Positions 26,738-37,839 of a DNA stretch of 64,000 nt are shown here, piece by piece. The translations under genes were made by a program, and so were the position numbers. A model generated the notes under the pieces. It was not told where the DNA came from. It did not search any database and worked only from the letters and a program-made list of their open reading frames with translations. Source of the stretch: Zeugodacus cucurbitae (lineage: Eukaryota; Arthropoda; Insecta; Diptera; Tephritidae). Within the stretch, counting starts at the first letter, position 1; each line of letters opens with the position of its first letter. Where the stretch lies: NCBI RefSeq assembly GCF_028554725.1, contig NC_071668.1, forward strand, positions 29,180,501-29,244,500. Reading direction: 5' to 3'.

Positions 26738-27120
26738 AATTTTCTCTTTAGTCGTAGTGAACGGGTTTTTAAAAAATAATAAAAATCAATTTACATTGTA
26801 ACGAGCTGACGTTGATGACATCCAAGAACAGACTACTTTATTTAATGTTATTCACTTAAAATTAAGCTTAGTTTAATTACAATTTGCTTATTAATTAGTT
26901 TTAACATATTGTATTTATGAAATTGTTGATTAAGCATATTACTGTTAATTTGGATAATTCTTAAGAAATTTATTGTCTTTTTCATTTTCAACTACTTTAT
27001 TTGTTTAGCATTTTTGTAAAAGGCCGGAAATGGTATTATGTTACAATTTGTTTCAACAGTTCATCGTACTTATCAATTGCACCGTCAGGTGTTTTTACAT
27101 AATTATTCGTATATGTAACT
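26738..27120 (-). repeat. Errantivirus 3' LTR
   Basis: 383 bases, AGTTAC...AATT on the element's strand. It differs from the other LTR at 26799 (T against C) and 26863 (T against C) only. It also encodes the last ~28 codons of env. Confidence 0.92.
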
Positions 27121-28440
27121 ACTCCCCCCTTTAGATTAGAATTCTCCTGAATTCTTTTATTTAATTTTATTTTTATATACTTGTGTTTTTTAAAAATGAG
27201 AGTAGCTATTAACAAAATTATAATAATGCTTAAGATATTGCAAATATATGATATATTTGTATGTATTTTCAATTTAAAAATGTTTTCCATATTTGATTTA
27301 TGTTCTTCTACTATTTCATCAAAAGTTATTTTTGTTGTAAAATTCTGAATATCTTTATATTTTAAAGTTATAATATTTTCTTTAATTTCTTCAAACAAAT
27401 TAGAAAAATAATAGTCGTTAATTTTAATTGAACAATTATTAAATCTTATTAGATAGTTTCCACTTATTATAGGTTTTTCTTGATTACATGTATTATTAAT
27501 CTTTAAATTTATAGCATTTTTAATAAAAATTGTTTTCATATTCATTTGTATTATTTCGAGTTCTTTGCATTTTATAAGATTACAATTATTTCTTAATATA
27601 CAATGTTTGCTTATTTTCATTTGTTCTAATGATTTATTATCTTCAAATAATAATGTTTTATTTTTATAGGTAAATATTTCCTCTATTCTTGCATCTATTT
27701 CATTATTTTCATTGTTAGGTATTGGTATTATTTTTCTTATTTTTACATTTTCAAAATTTTTAGGTATTTTTATTCCAAATACTAGAAATGTATTATTTAC
27801 CATTACTGTTCCCAATTGTAGATATTTAAGCATATTATAATCGAAATAATATTTTTTTTTTATAATTTCTTCATTAGTTAAAATATTTGGATGTATTATT
27901 CCATATTTAGCGGATACAACATTTTCTTGTATATGTTCTATTTTACTTTTTAAAAATTGAATTTTTGTGTATTGATCTAAGTATAAATTTTGTTTATATT
28001 CTTCATATATAAATTTATTTATTGAATTAAGTTCTTTTTCTATTTTTAATCTATCGCTTTTAACAATTTCTTTTAAATGTTCAATAGCTGATGCAAAATA
28101 ATCGTTAATTTTAATTTGTTCGTTAAATGAGTCATTCGTTCGTAAAAGGTGTGTTTCTATAGCTTGTCTGTCGTTTTCGTCCATTGTTCCAAAAAGCCAT
28201 TTTGACATACTGCCAATTGCATTAACTAAACCTCTTCTATTCCTACTTTTAACTTATGCCAGTGTCATTAATTTATTCCTTGTTTCCAATAAATCTCTTT
28301 ATAGTATTTCTTTATTTTCTATTTTCATTAAGATTATATTGTCGGTCATGTCATTAATAATATTTTCTAATTGTTGAACGTCAATCATATGTAGTATTAT
28401 GTCACTACCTTTTGGTATTTCCTGATCTCTAATCTGTAAA
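27036..28440 (-). pseudogene. env: Errantivirus Env, interrupted
   Basis: An F-like envelope gene. The open 390-codon part (28208-27036) covers the transmembrane subunit. It starts beside a basic RNRR cleavage-type site and hydrophobic fusion segment, continues through charged helical regions, and has a membrane anchor at about residues 318-340. A short tail is encoded partly by the LTR. Upstream, the surface-subunit frame is recognisable from about 28440, but TAA stops lie at 28299-28301 and 28254-28256. The surface part is also much shorter than usual. It cannot yield a full envelope precursor. Confidence 0.85.
27121..27132 (-). promoter_or_regulatory. Polypurine tract
   Basis: AAAGGGGGGAGT on the minus strand abuts the 3' LTR, as expected for the plus-strand primer of an LTR element. 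Confidence 0.8.
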
Positions 28441-29785
28441 TTTTAATGGTCTCTTTATATTACTGATATGTATTTTGTCTAAGTTCTGCTTCCTATATTT
28501 AGGTTGTTCCTTGTGCCTAACTGCTTTATAATTTTTTATAAATCCTTCCTTTCTCTTTTCCTCATAATTTTCCTTTTTCTGATTTAATTTATTTATAATC
28601 TTATTCTTTGTTTCTATTAAATTGTTTTTTTCTTTTTGACATGTTTCGCATTGGTTAATTACTATTTGTATTAATTCTCCTAATTTCGGATAATAAATTT
28701 TATTTCTGAGTTGATTATATGTTTCTTGTATGCCTGAATGCATACTTTCTCTAATATGATATAGCGAAATTTGTTTAACCGCTTCGACTTCTGTTTCTAT
28801 ATCTTGTGCTCTCATTGTGCTTTTTATAAATTCTAATTGTTTATCATTTGAAAACATTTCTATTAGTTTCTCTTGAACTATATTATACTGTCTTTCAGAT
28901 AATTCTGAATAAATTCCTACTTTTCCTTTTGTTATATATTTTCTAAATATTTCACCCAATCTATCGAAATCATATTCCGAAATGAAAATAATTATTTTGC
29001 CATGAATCATTTTTAGTTCTTCTATCTTGTTATTTGTTAAGATAATTTGTGTTTTATATTTGTTCACTATTTCATTTTTTATATAAAAATGATCTTGTAA
29101 GTTTTCGTCTGCTGAATGAATCGTTTGCATTGATGTATTATCATCAATATTATTAACTACGTTTAAGTAATTTTCTATATTTTCCTCAGTAATTTCATCC
29201 TCCTTCTCCTCTTTGATAACGTCCTCGTTATTTTCTATTCTACTAAGAAAATCCGCTACTCTATTTTCTTTTCCTTTTATATATTCAATGTTGAATTGAT
29301 ATTCTTTAAATTCTTCTGTATTTAAATGATCTAACTGAATTCCTTTTATATTTTTATTCGTTGCTTCTAGAGCGCATATTTCACTGAAATTGAATGATTT
29401 ATTTAAAAAATTCGATTCTTTTTTATTTAGCGAAATTTTTCCTTCTATTAAATTTATCATTGTGTTTAAATGGTTTAATAAATCGATTCCTATTACGAAA
29501 TTATATTTTCTATTTTTTAATGGTGTTGATCGCCATCTTATATATGCGTTTTCTGGTAAATTAAATTCTTTTGGTGCTTCAGTATGCACTTCGTGGGTTA
29601 TTATTTTCTTGCTTGTTACTGTACTAATAGTTATTTTATTTCTAAGTGGAATTTTTCGAAACTCGTTTAATTCCGAATCCACTAGACTTATATTTGCTCC
29701 GGTATCTATAAGTGCAACGTATTTTTTATTTTCAATTGTTATTATTATTCGGGGTAAGCTCTCCGAGGCTTCCTTGTAAAAAAAA
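28429..29785 (-). pseudogene. pol: Errantivirus Pol, internally deleted
   Basis: Entered by -1 frameshift from gag. The protease active site Asp-Thr-Gly is at 29698-29706. After the protease the frame jumps, without a stop, to the RNase H C-terminus (VADFLSRI near 29245) and then to the integrase HHCC zinc segment (HSG...CETC near 28650-28750). It next passes directly into the integrase C-terminal tail. The reverse-transcriptase domain, the RNase H active site and the integrase DDE core are missing. Both deletions keep the frame open, so a short protease-containing product could still be made. No replicative enzyme is encoded. Confidence 0.88.
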
Positions 29786-31064
29786 TAGAATTATTCACTT
29801 CCTTACTATCTTCAAGTTCTCTATAGATTTGCCTAGGCGATTGCAAGCGATATTGGCTGCTACTGCTGCTAGGGTGTCCTGCTATTCGGGATCTTTCTTG
29901 ATCGGTTTCTACATTATCTACTTCCATTGGCTCTCCTCTATCTAGCCTTAATTTGTTTGAGTTCATATTTCTTCTTTCTCTACCTGAATTATTATCTCTG
30001 TAATCTTTATACGTTTGGAACCTTTGTCCATATTGATGAGAATTATTATCCCTATTTCCTTTTTGCATGAAATTTTGTCTAATTTGATATGAATTGTTTT
30101 CACCATATCCTTTATTTTGTGAAAAATTTTGGACATTTTGCCTAACTTGTCCTGATCTAATATCTTTACCTACATATTTTTCGTTATAATTATTGTAATT
30201 TCCTCTATTATCATTATTATGATATTGTCCGTACTGTCCTAGATATTTTTCGTTATAGTTATTGTAATTTCTTTTATTATTATTATAATGATTTTGTCCG
30301 TGTGAGGTTTTGGATTTTTTAAATTCTGGCCTAATACACGTATCTTCGTATCTTCTTTTAGTCATAATATCTATGATATTGTAAAGGTCCTGTTCCTCAT
30401 ATATTTTGTCCAGTAATGTCCCCTGTGTCATTTCTTTAATTGTGTTAACTAAAAGGCTGTCTATGTTAGTTAAATCTATCCCTATATCGTCTTTGTAGTA
30501 TACTTTTATTTCGTCCGACTTATATTTGATTTTTTGAATTTGTATTGATAACTCACTTACCGTATTCGCTTTCATACCACATATCCTCCTGTAAATGTCA
30601 TGAGGTTCGATGTCCGGTTTGTATCGAAGTTTTAACGCCTTCTTTATTTCTGTCCAGTTATCAGGGTGGGGTATGTTAATTATTACGTCCTTTGCTTCTC
30701 CTTGTATGGTCCTGTAGTACACTGCTCGAGTAGCTTCCCTCTTTGTTTCGTCATCTCTGATATTTGACAGCAGATATTCTATGCTGCTCATAAAGGAGTT
30801 TATGGTTACGTCTCCTTGTCCGGTGAATGTTGGTATATGTTGAATATTTTTTATGACTCTTTGTATATCGTTGTTATTAGAATGTCGCTGTTGTAATTCG
30901 ACGTATGCTAGGCGTAGTTGCTCCAGCTGCGTTTCTCTACGGTTAAGTTGTTCTAATAGCTCCATATTTGGATTTTGGATCTGTTCCTGTTGCGCCATCC
31001 TTCTTCTTCTATCAAACGTTCGCTGCCTTGATGATTCAATTTTTATTATTTTTTTTTTCGTCAC
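29745..31064 (-). CDS. gag: Errantivirus Gag
   Basis: A 439-residue structural protein of the LTR element, with the frame fully open. A charged N-terminus and a Gln/Glu-rich predicted coiled coil (about residues 24-75) precede the capsid-like part (about 75-260). The C-terminal third (about 265-400) is rich in Asn, Tyr, Gly and Arg and contains two copies of NYNNYNEKY. There is no CCHC knuckle; basic tails of this kind replace it in errantiviruses. A second in-frame Met at residue 23 (MAQQEQ) could be the true start. The frame ends 31 bases after a slippery run that leads into pol. Confidence 0.9.
   Translation of the reverse strand: MTKKKIIKIESSRQRTFDRRRRMAQQEQIQNPNMELLEQLNRRETQLEQLRLAYVELQQRHSNNNDIQRVIKNIQHIPTFTGQGDVTINSFMSSIEYLLSNIRDDETKREATRAVYYRTIQGEAKDVIINIPHPDNWTEIKKALKLRYKPDIEPHDIYRRICGMKANTVSELSIQIQKIKYKSDEIKVYYKDDIGIDLTNIDSLLVNTIKEMTQGTLLDKIYEEQDLYNIIDIMTKRRYEDTCIRPEFKKSKTSHGQNHYNNNKRNYNNYNEKYLGQYGQYHNNDNRGNYNNYNEKYVGKDIRSGQVRQNVQNFSQNKGYGENNSYQIRQNFMQKGNRDNNSHQYGQRFQTYKDYRDNNSGRERRNMNSNKLRLDRGEPMEVDNVETDQERSRIAGHPSSSSSQYRLQSPRQIYRELEDSKEVNNSIFFTRKPRRAYPE
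29778..29785 (-). promoter_or_regulatory. Likely -1 frameshift site between gag and pol
   Basis: The minus strand has eight T residues. In the gag frame they read ATT TTT TTT ACA, which gives a T-TTT-TTT heptamer. A -1 slip opens the protease frame, which runs without a stop from here to 28429. Confidence 0.65.
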
Positions 31065-31080
31065 TTCACTTTATTCACTT

Positions 31081-31214
31081 TATTGATTTGGTGAATTCAC
31101 GCTTTCTTTGTTTAAGACGTGTTCACTGCAAATCTTTTTTTTTCTTCACTTGTATATTGATTTGGTGAATTCACGCTTTCTTTGTTTAAGACGTGTTCAC
31201 TGCAAATCTTTTTA
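31081..31214 (-). repeat. 74-base tandem duplication in the errantivirus leader
   Basis: A ~60-base block starting TATTGATTTGGTGAATTC occurs at 31081 and again at 31155, between the primer site and gag. Confidence 0.85.
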
Positions 31215-31436
31215 CACTTTTGTTGCGAGAGTTGTTGTTTTTTGTTGTGTTTTACGTATTTATGGTGAATTTACGCCGTTAATGAGGTCGCTTTTCACTG
31301 CACAAATTTTTTATTTTATATTATTTTATACTCTAGAGGGTCCGGTCAACTTCCTAAGTTGGCTACGGATTCGCAGAGTTATTTTGGGGATTATAAGTTT
31401 AATTATCACTATCCTTTGTAATTAGTTACAAAGATT

Positions 31437-31449
31437 ACCGACTGCGCCA
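31437..31449 (-). promoter_or_regulatory. Primer-binding site
   Basis: On the minus strand TGGCGCAGTCGGT begins at the last LTR base. The 17.6/297 group is known to use a serine tRNA with this type of site; the tRNA match here is from memory. Confidence 0.75.
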
Positions 31450-31831
31450 ATTTTCTCTTTAGTCGTAGTGAACGGGTTTTTAAAAAATAATAAAAATCAA
31501 TTTACATTGCAACGAGCTGACGTTGATGACATCCAAGAACAGACTACTTTATTTAATGTTATTCACTTAAAATCAAGCTTAGTTTAATTACAATTTGCTT
31601 ATTAATTAGTTTTAACATATTGTATTTATGAAATTGTTGATTAAGCATATTACTGTTAATTTGGATAATTCTTAAGAAATTTATTGTCTTTTTCATTTTC
31701 AACTACTTTATTTGTTTAGCATTTTTGTAAAAGGCCGGAAATGGTATTATGTTACAATTTGTTTCAACAGTTCATCGTACTTATCAATTGCACCGTCAGG
31801 TGTTTTTACATAATTATTCGTATATGTAACT
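31449..31831 (-). repeat. Errantivirus 5' LTR
   Basis: 383 bases, matching 26738-27120 except at 31510 and 31574. It is followed on the element's strand by the primer-binding site. Confidence 0.92.
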
Positions 31832-32113
31832 CGCGCATGAGTAAAATCATACGAGTTGATTTTTGCGAGTTGAGTGTTGTTCTTGTTCAAAACAATGATT
31901 GTTGAATCGAATGAGCAAGCGCCCGAAATCATTATATTGAACACGAGCCGAACAAACTCGGAGTGAAACAAAAAATCGCACACACACGAGTGAATTTAAA
32001 ATCAACAACGAAAATGTGAGCTCAGGCAAGTTTGATCGGCTGATCCGAACAGTGTGATTATTCGGCTATTGAGCGCGTACGAATGTTTTTCATTCAGCAA
32101 ATGCCGTTCTCTG

Positions 32114-32121
32114 GTCTGCAA
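32114..32121. repeat. Target-site duplication of the hAT element, right
   Basis: GTCTGCAA, identical to 26323-26330 across 5.8 kb of nested sequence. Confidence 0.9.
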
Positions 32122-33760
32122 TCAGCAGTTGACTGAGCAGGTTAATGCAAACAATTATTTCATTGTAAAATAGTATAAAACGATTTTTTTTTAATTATTA
32201 CATGCCCAAATTAACAATAATCTATGTATGAGCTTTTCCGCCAGAAGGTCCACCACAGACAAAACATTAAACATTATTAGAATTACAAAGTTTTTGCATA
32301 TTTTCATAGGGAAATATTTAAATTTATTTATATTAAATTAATTTTAAATTAATTCATAACAAATTACGAGATATACGAAAGCCAAGTCGAATAGGAGCTA
32401 CTTTTTCATTTCGATATTTCTACTACATTTTATTTTTTTTATAAGAGTATAAAGAGAAATTCAAATGTATAATAAAGAATGCGATTGCAAATACTGTAAG
32501 TTTTTGCTCTCTTATTATCCTATATTTTAATGTCCCGTGCGACATCAAAAAGTAACACTTGTTTCCACTGCATTGGAAATATAGGCAGAATGTTAATTGA
32601 TCAAAAATCAGAAGATTTGAGATTTTGGTAACTAAATCACGTATGACATCGTAGATGTGGAATTTAAAAATTTTAAATTATTTTTTGTCTTATAAAATTG
32701 ACTTAAAAACTGTAAATAGATTCGATTACATTATTTATTTACATATGAGCATTAGAATGGAATTTTTTTGCAAGGAGTCGTCGATGGAGTGGGAGCAGTT
32801 ATCAAATGGAAAGTCTGGCAGATAACGAAATCCAAAAATTTGTTTATACCCGATGCATTTTCATTTTATCAATTTGCTCAAAATAGTACAACTGTAGTTA
32901 ATATGAATGTCATCAGATTGAAAATCATTCCTTATTATAAAATTTAGATAAAAAATGGTTAAATGCATTACAGGTATATCCCAGTTGCATTTCTTTGGTT
33001 GCAATGGTCAAGAATTAAAAGCTGCTTCATATTCATAATACTATTTTCATTTCATACTATAGAATATTTTTATTGTGTTTTTAATGACGGAAATGCCCAA
33101 ATATGAAAGGAAGTCGTGTTGGTTACACTATTTATAACTGAAGAACGGCTGAAGCAATTTGGCTTAAATTCAGTTTGGAGGTTATTTAGGACCGGGGCAG
33201 GACACATTATACTTTTTATTACATTTCCGTGACGATAACTATGGGATAAAAAATGCAACTGACATTCCATATAAAAGAGAATTTATTATTCAAAATAGCA
33301 GAGAGACAAAAATTTCATAAAAATGATAACGAAACGAAAAATTTTTCAAACAAAACATTTCCATTTCATTTGATAAAAACAAATTCAACTGACAAAAAAA
33401 ATATATTGTCTAAGATTGAATATTGAAAGGTTTGAAATTTCGAATTTAAGGCTTTACCAGGCCGTGTGATAGTTATGTTACAAATCGTTTTATTGAGTAA
33501 ATTTTTGTATTTCGGTTATTATAAGAATTCCAATTGGATATCTAAAAGAAACTGTGCCTCATATAATGCCCATGCGTTAGAGTGAAAACCCCTTTTTTTC
33601 GAACCAGACATTTTGCATTACAAAATTCAGTGTTAGAGTAAGAAATGGTAGAATTCAGTACAATGCATTTATTTTTAGTGTATTTATACCAAGTTTGTTT
33701 TTTAATATTTTGACGTATGGCTCATTCCAGACTATAATTACAGTTAAATCTTCAAATTGT
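32122..33760. other. No gene recognised
   Basis: AT-rich DNA without recognisable coding potential or transposon ends. Confidence 0.4.
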
Positions 33761-33761
33761 T

Positions 33762-34400
33762 GAATCAACATGTAATATTGCGAAACCCTCCGTGATGGCC
33801 AAAGCTTTAACAGAATCGAAAGTTATCATATGGGACGAATGCACCATGGTGCATAAACGTGCATTGGAATCACTTAACCGAGCAGGTAAAGATCTACACA
33901 ATGACTGGAGATGCTTTGGAGTCGCAATGATTTTACTGTCTGTCGATTTTCCTCAAAAACTGTCAAAAAAGATCAACTGCCGCCGACGAAATAAACGGTT
34001 GCCTCAAATCATCAAATCTATAGCCTTATGTGAAGAATCTTCAGTTAACAACAGACATGAAAATTGTATTACTGAAATGTACATTTGTTGAAGATATCTC
34101 TGAGCAATTGCTGAATATTGGTAATCGTTAAGTACCTTTCGACGAATCGGACGGATTTCGAATTTCTGTAACTTTGTCTTATCGAAAAACGATCTCATCC
34201 GCAAGTTATTCCCAATCACAAAAGTAATAAATGGTTGAGTGGGTGGCTAAAAATAAAGAGATAAATGACTTAAACTACATAATCCGGAATGAGTTTCAGA
34301 GAGAGATTTTCATTTTCAATAAAATCAAAAATGTCCTCATTTATTGCCTCTAAGGCGGAAGAAACTTCTCTGCTGGCTCAGCTAGTTTATACTAAATATA
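33762..34400 (+). pseudogene. Helitron-type Pif1-like helicase fragment
   Basis: The frame from about 33762 reads TCNIAKPSVMAKAL followed by VIIWDECTMVHKRALESL, the Walker B region of Pif1-like helicases carried by Helitrons. It continues with FGVAMILLSVDF, a decayed GDFRQ motif, and degenerates after ~100 codons with frame changes. A later 'LNYIIRNEF' block near 34270 matches the same family. There is no Rep domain, and no CTAG or hairpin end was located. It is a dead fragment. Confidence 0.72.
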
Positions 34401-34709
34401 AAATATAATTAATTTATACATTCATTAGAACGTGTACGTGTTGCGTAATATGAAGACTATCCTCCACTATTATTCGCAAGCTACGCGAAAGTCATGCTGC
34501 CTAGTTTAGCTACGACGTCCTATGTTGACCACTCATGTAGAGTGGCGACACAATGTGCGAATTAGAAGCAAAGTGCTGCCATTGTGCCGATTGATAATAC
34601 AGTAGTTTGCCGAACTAACGAACACATTAATTGTCAGGTCTGTTCATTACATCGATTTTTTCGTTAAATCGAGTACTAACTTAGTGGTATGTTTTTCAGT
34701 AAAAATTAG

Positions 34710-34717
34710 TTAAATAC
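34710..34717. repeat. Target-site duplication, left, of the second hAT
   Basis: TTAAATAC, identical to 42403-42410; T at position 2 and A at position 7. Confidence 0.82.
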
Positions 34718-34878
34718 TAGTGTCCGATCGACACCCAATTTTTGGCCAAAGCCGATGCCGATGCCGATTAATCGACCAGTTGGCTAAGTATCGGACGATG
34801 GCAATGTCGATGCCGATTCTTTCATGAACAAATTTATTTAGTTAACTAGTATAGTAACAAAAGAAAAACAAAAAAAAA

Positions 34879-36037
34879 AACAAGTAAGGAAGGGCTATGT
34901 TCGGGTGTAACCGAACATTTTATACTCTCGCAATTTATTTATTTAAGTTTATTAATATAATACACAATTTGACCCACATATTCGTCATATATATTGTATA
35001 AAGTCCATTGAAAGTTGGAAACCATAATATTAGGTTAGAAGTACCGAGGTCCTCATGTTCGATATATGGGGCCTTGACAACCTATGGTCCGATTTCGGCG
35101 ATTTTTAGAATGGGGCTGCCACGTTAAAAACCTAGTATTTGTGCAAAGTTCTGCATCGATGTCTTCACTAGTGCTTACTTCACATATTGTAATGTAAACG
35201 ATTCAGATCGTCTTCAAAGTTCTGGTATATAGGAAGTAGGCGTGGTTGTGAAGCGATTTGGCCTATTTTCATAACATATCATTGGGATGTAAGGAAACTA
35301 TTACAAACCAAGTTTCAGTGAAATCGGTCCAGTAGTTCCTGAGATATGGTTTTTGACCCATAAGTGGGCGACGCCACGCCCATTTTCCATTTTGTAAAAA
35401 AATCTGAGTGCTGCTTTCATCTGCCATTTCTTATGTGAAATTTAGTGTTTCTGACGTTTTTCGTTAGTGAGTTAACCCACTTTTAGTAATTTTCAACCCA
35501 ACCTTTGTATGGGAGGTGGGCGTGGTTATTATCCGATTTCTTTCATTTTTGTACTGTATTAGGAAGTGGCTAAAAAAAACGACTGCAGAAAGTTTGGTTT
35601 ATATAGCTCTATTGGTTTACGAGATATGTACAAAAAACTAAGTAGGGGGCGGGGCCACGCCCACTTCCCCAAAAAATTACATCCAAATATGCCCCTTCAT
35701 AGTGCGATCCTTCATACCAAATTTTATTTCCATAGATTTATTTATGGCTTAGTTATGGCACTTTATGTGTTTTCGATTTTCGCCATTTTGTGGGCGTGGC
35801 AGTGGTCCGATTTTCCTCATTTTCGAAAGCAACCTTCCTATGGTGCCAAGAAATAAGTGTGCCAAGTTTCATCAAGATATCTTAATTTTTACTCAAGTTA
35901 CGGACGGACGGACAGACAGACATTCGGATTTGAACTCCACTCTTCACCCTGATCACTTTGGTATATATAACCTTATTTCTAACTCGTTTAGTTTTGGGTG
36001 TTATAAACAACCGTTATGTGAACAAAACTATAATACT
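34879..36037 (+). repeat. ~1.1-kb interspersed repeat, near-complete copy
   Basis: It starts AACAAGTAAGGAAGGGC after a poly-A run and stops at GAACAAAACTATAATACT, lacking the last ~35 bases of the family's end. It is very similar to the copy at 23688. Confidence 0.88.
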
Positions 36038-36701
36038 AATAAAATAACGTCACAAAATAAGTATAAATCAGTTCAAACTTGAAGGTGTTTATTAATTCAA
36101 TTAATATTTAAAAGTATATAACTTATTTATCTAAGCTACTATTATAAAGAGAAAAGATTTGTTTGTATGTTTGTAATGAATAAACTCAATAAATAAACTA
36201 ATAAAACTACTGCACCGATTTCACCATTGGAAAGCTACATTCACCCCGAATAACATAGGCTATATTTATTGATAGAATCTCAAATTTCTGGAAATAGGTC
36301 CCAGGTGAGGGTATCAAAAAGGCATCGTGATGGAGAATCTTAATCTGAAACTGAAAATCGTCTGACAAGTCATTCTTTAAGCATCGCAATCGCGTACCAG
36401 AGAGTCGAGTAAATTACAAAACCTCCCAAATACTCGCTTGAGAGTCGAGTACGGAGCGTGTACAGCGGTCTGAAGAACCAGATATTAGAAATATACAAGC
36501 TCGCACTAGGGCGTCGAACTCTGAGCGTTCCCAACGCCTTCATAGAAACGGGAAAATACATACATATGTATGTATGAGTGAGTATAAGTGTAGGTAGGTA
36601 GGTAGGTAGGAGTGCTGCTATTTTAGTTCGGGCTCAATTAGCACTATCTGTGCCATTTTGATGCACTAGTCATTGACCTTTTATTTTATTTGCTGTCTTC
36701 T
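36038..36701. other. Short unassigned stretch with a GTAG microsatellite
   Basis: No gene is seen. A GTAGGTAGGTAGG run lies at about 36590-36610. Confidence 0.4.
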
Positions 36702-37813
36702 TTAAGCTTCTCGTTCAAACCACTTTGTGGTTTCGATGAAGCTACTTATATCCATTATGCTTTTTGTAGACATCCATTTGAGGTTTGATGCTTGATGGAT
36801 TCCCAGTGTTCTGTGACGGATCTGCGATAGGGCTGGGCATTCACAGAGGAAGTGGAAAATTGTTTCTTTATTCCCTAGGGCATACCCATTTTCGACGCAT
36901 GTTCTCCAAATGACCAGTGCCCTGTAATGGTAGCAGTTAGTCTGAAAATATTGTTTCTTGACTTATTTAATAAGTCGTTGGTTCTCTTCATGTCATATTT
37001 TGGCCATATCTGTTTGGTTATTTTGCATTTTGTTGTATTTTCCCATCTGTTATTTGCTAATTGTTGAAATTCTAAATTAAGCTCTCTTCTGATCGAGCCT
37101 AGCGGGCTTGGTATTAATTCGGCCTCCGATTCGTTCAGACAAGCCCCTGTCTTTGCCAGCTCGTCTGCTTTTTCGTTGCCGAAAATGTTCCTGTGGCCGG
37201 GAACCCATACCAAGTCTAGGATGAGCTTGTCTTCTAGCGACTTTAGCGCCTTCTTGCAATTTAGGACAATTATTGAATTAGTCACGGGTGACGACAAAGC
37301 CAGGAGAGCCGCTTGGCTATCCGTATATATTGTTGCTTTATGTATCCTCTCATAGTTTTCCAATAGAGCTTCACAGGCCTTTTCAATGCCTAGTACTTCC
37401 GCTTGGAAGATACTAACCGAGTTTGGTAAACGGATAGAGAAAGAAATGTCTAGATCATCGGAAAATACTCCCGTGCCTACACCGCAGTCCATTTTGGACC
37501 CGTCGGTATATACTGAGATGGTATCTTCCTCCTCTATTCTTCCCCTTCTCCATTCTCGTCTAGAGGGTATCCTCACCTGGAAGTTACTATTGAAATCCAG
37601 CTTTGGGAGAATATAGTTTGATTTATAGACTTGTGTTCTGAGTTGGTTTAGAATATCACTATGTCCATAGTTCTTCTGGTTCCAATCTCCTAATTCCTTT
37701 ATTCTTATTGCAGAACATGCTGCTATTTTGTGAATATGAATATCTATGGGTAGTTGATGCAGGATCACATTAAGCGCATCAGTCGGACATGACTTGATTG
37801 CTCCAGTTACTCC
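36702..37813 (-). pseudogene. Non-LTR retrotransposon C-terminus with RNase H
   Basis: The minus frame 37813-36875 encodes the end of an I/LOA-type polyprotein. It has a RT-thumb/linker segment and then a complete RNase HI domain. All four catalytic acids are visible: VYTDGSK, FQAEVLGIEKA, IYTDSQAALLAL and GNEKADELA. Downstream, a one-base shift near CCCTAGGG (about 36880) breaks the frame. The next frame continues through FHFLCECPALS, a Cys/His-type end, to a TAA at 36702-36704. The RT itself is missing upstream. Confidence 0.85.
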
Positions 37814-37839
37814 TACTCAAAAACTAAAATCATAATAAA

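Larger units (their letters stand above)
26738..31831 (-). mobile_element. Errantivirus-type LTR retrotransposon, internally deleted
   Basis: This is a 5094-base element of the 17.6/297/yoyo group (Gypsy, errantivirus), read on the minus strand as LTR-gag-pol-env-LTR. It is flanked by CGCG duplications (26734-26737 and 31832-31835). The LTRs are 383 bases each. The primer site follows the right LTR and a purine tract precedes the left LTR. gag is open. pol lacks reverse transcriptase, most of RNase H and the integrase core. env has two stops. It cannot replicate by itself; any past movement needed proteins from a complete relative. It sits inside a hAT element. Confidence 0.93.
26331..32113. 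mobile_element. hobo-like hAT element split by an LTR element
   Basis: The left end CAGAGAACTGCA (26331-26342) is the hobo-type hAT terminus. The right end TGCCGTTCTCTG (32102-32113) is its reverse complement with one mismatch. Perfect 8-bp target duplications GTCTGCAA flank it at 26323-26330 and 32114-32121, fitting the hAT pattern nTnnnnAn. Removing the nested LTR element and one copy of its CGCG duplication leaves ~685 bases with no transposase, so it is a non-autonomous (MITE-like) element. Its interior carries repeated ACTCAACTCACTGA and ATGAGTAAA motifs. Confidence 0.9.

Noticed and set aside
31747..31983. 78-codon frame at the right LTR edge
   Set aside because: It merely repeats the env tail encoded in the LTR plus flanking hAT sequence.
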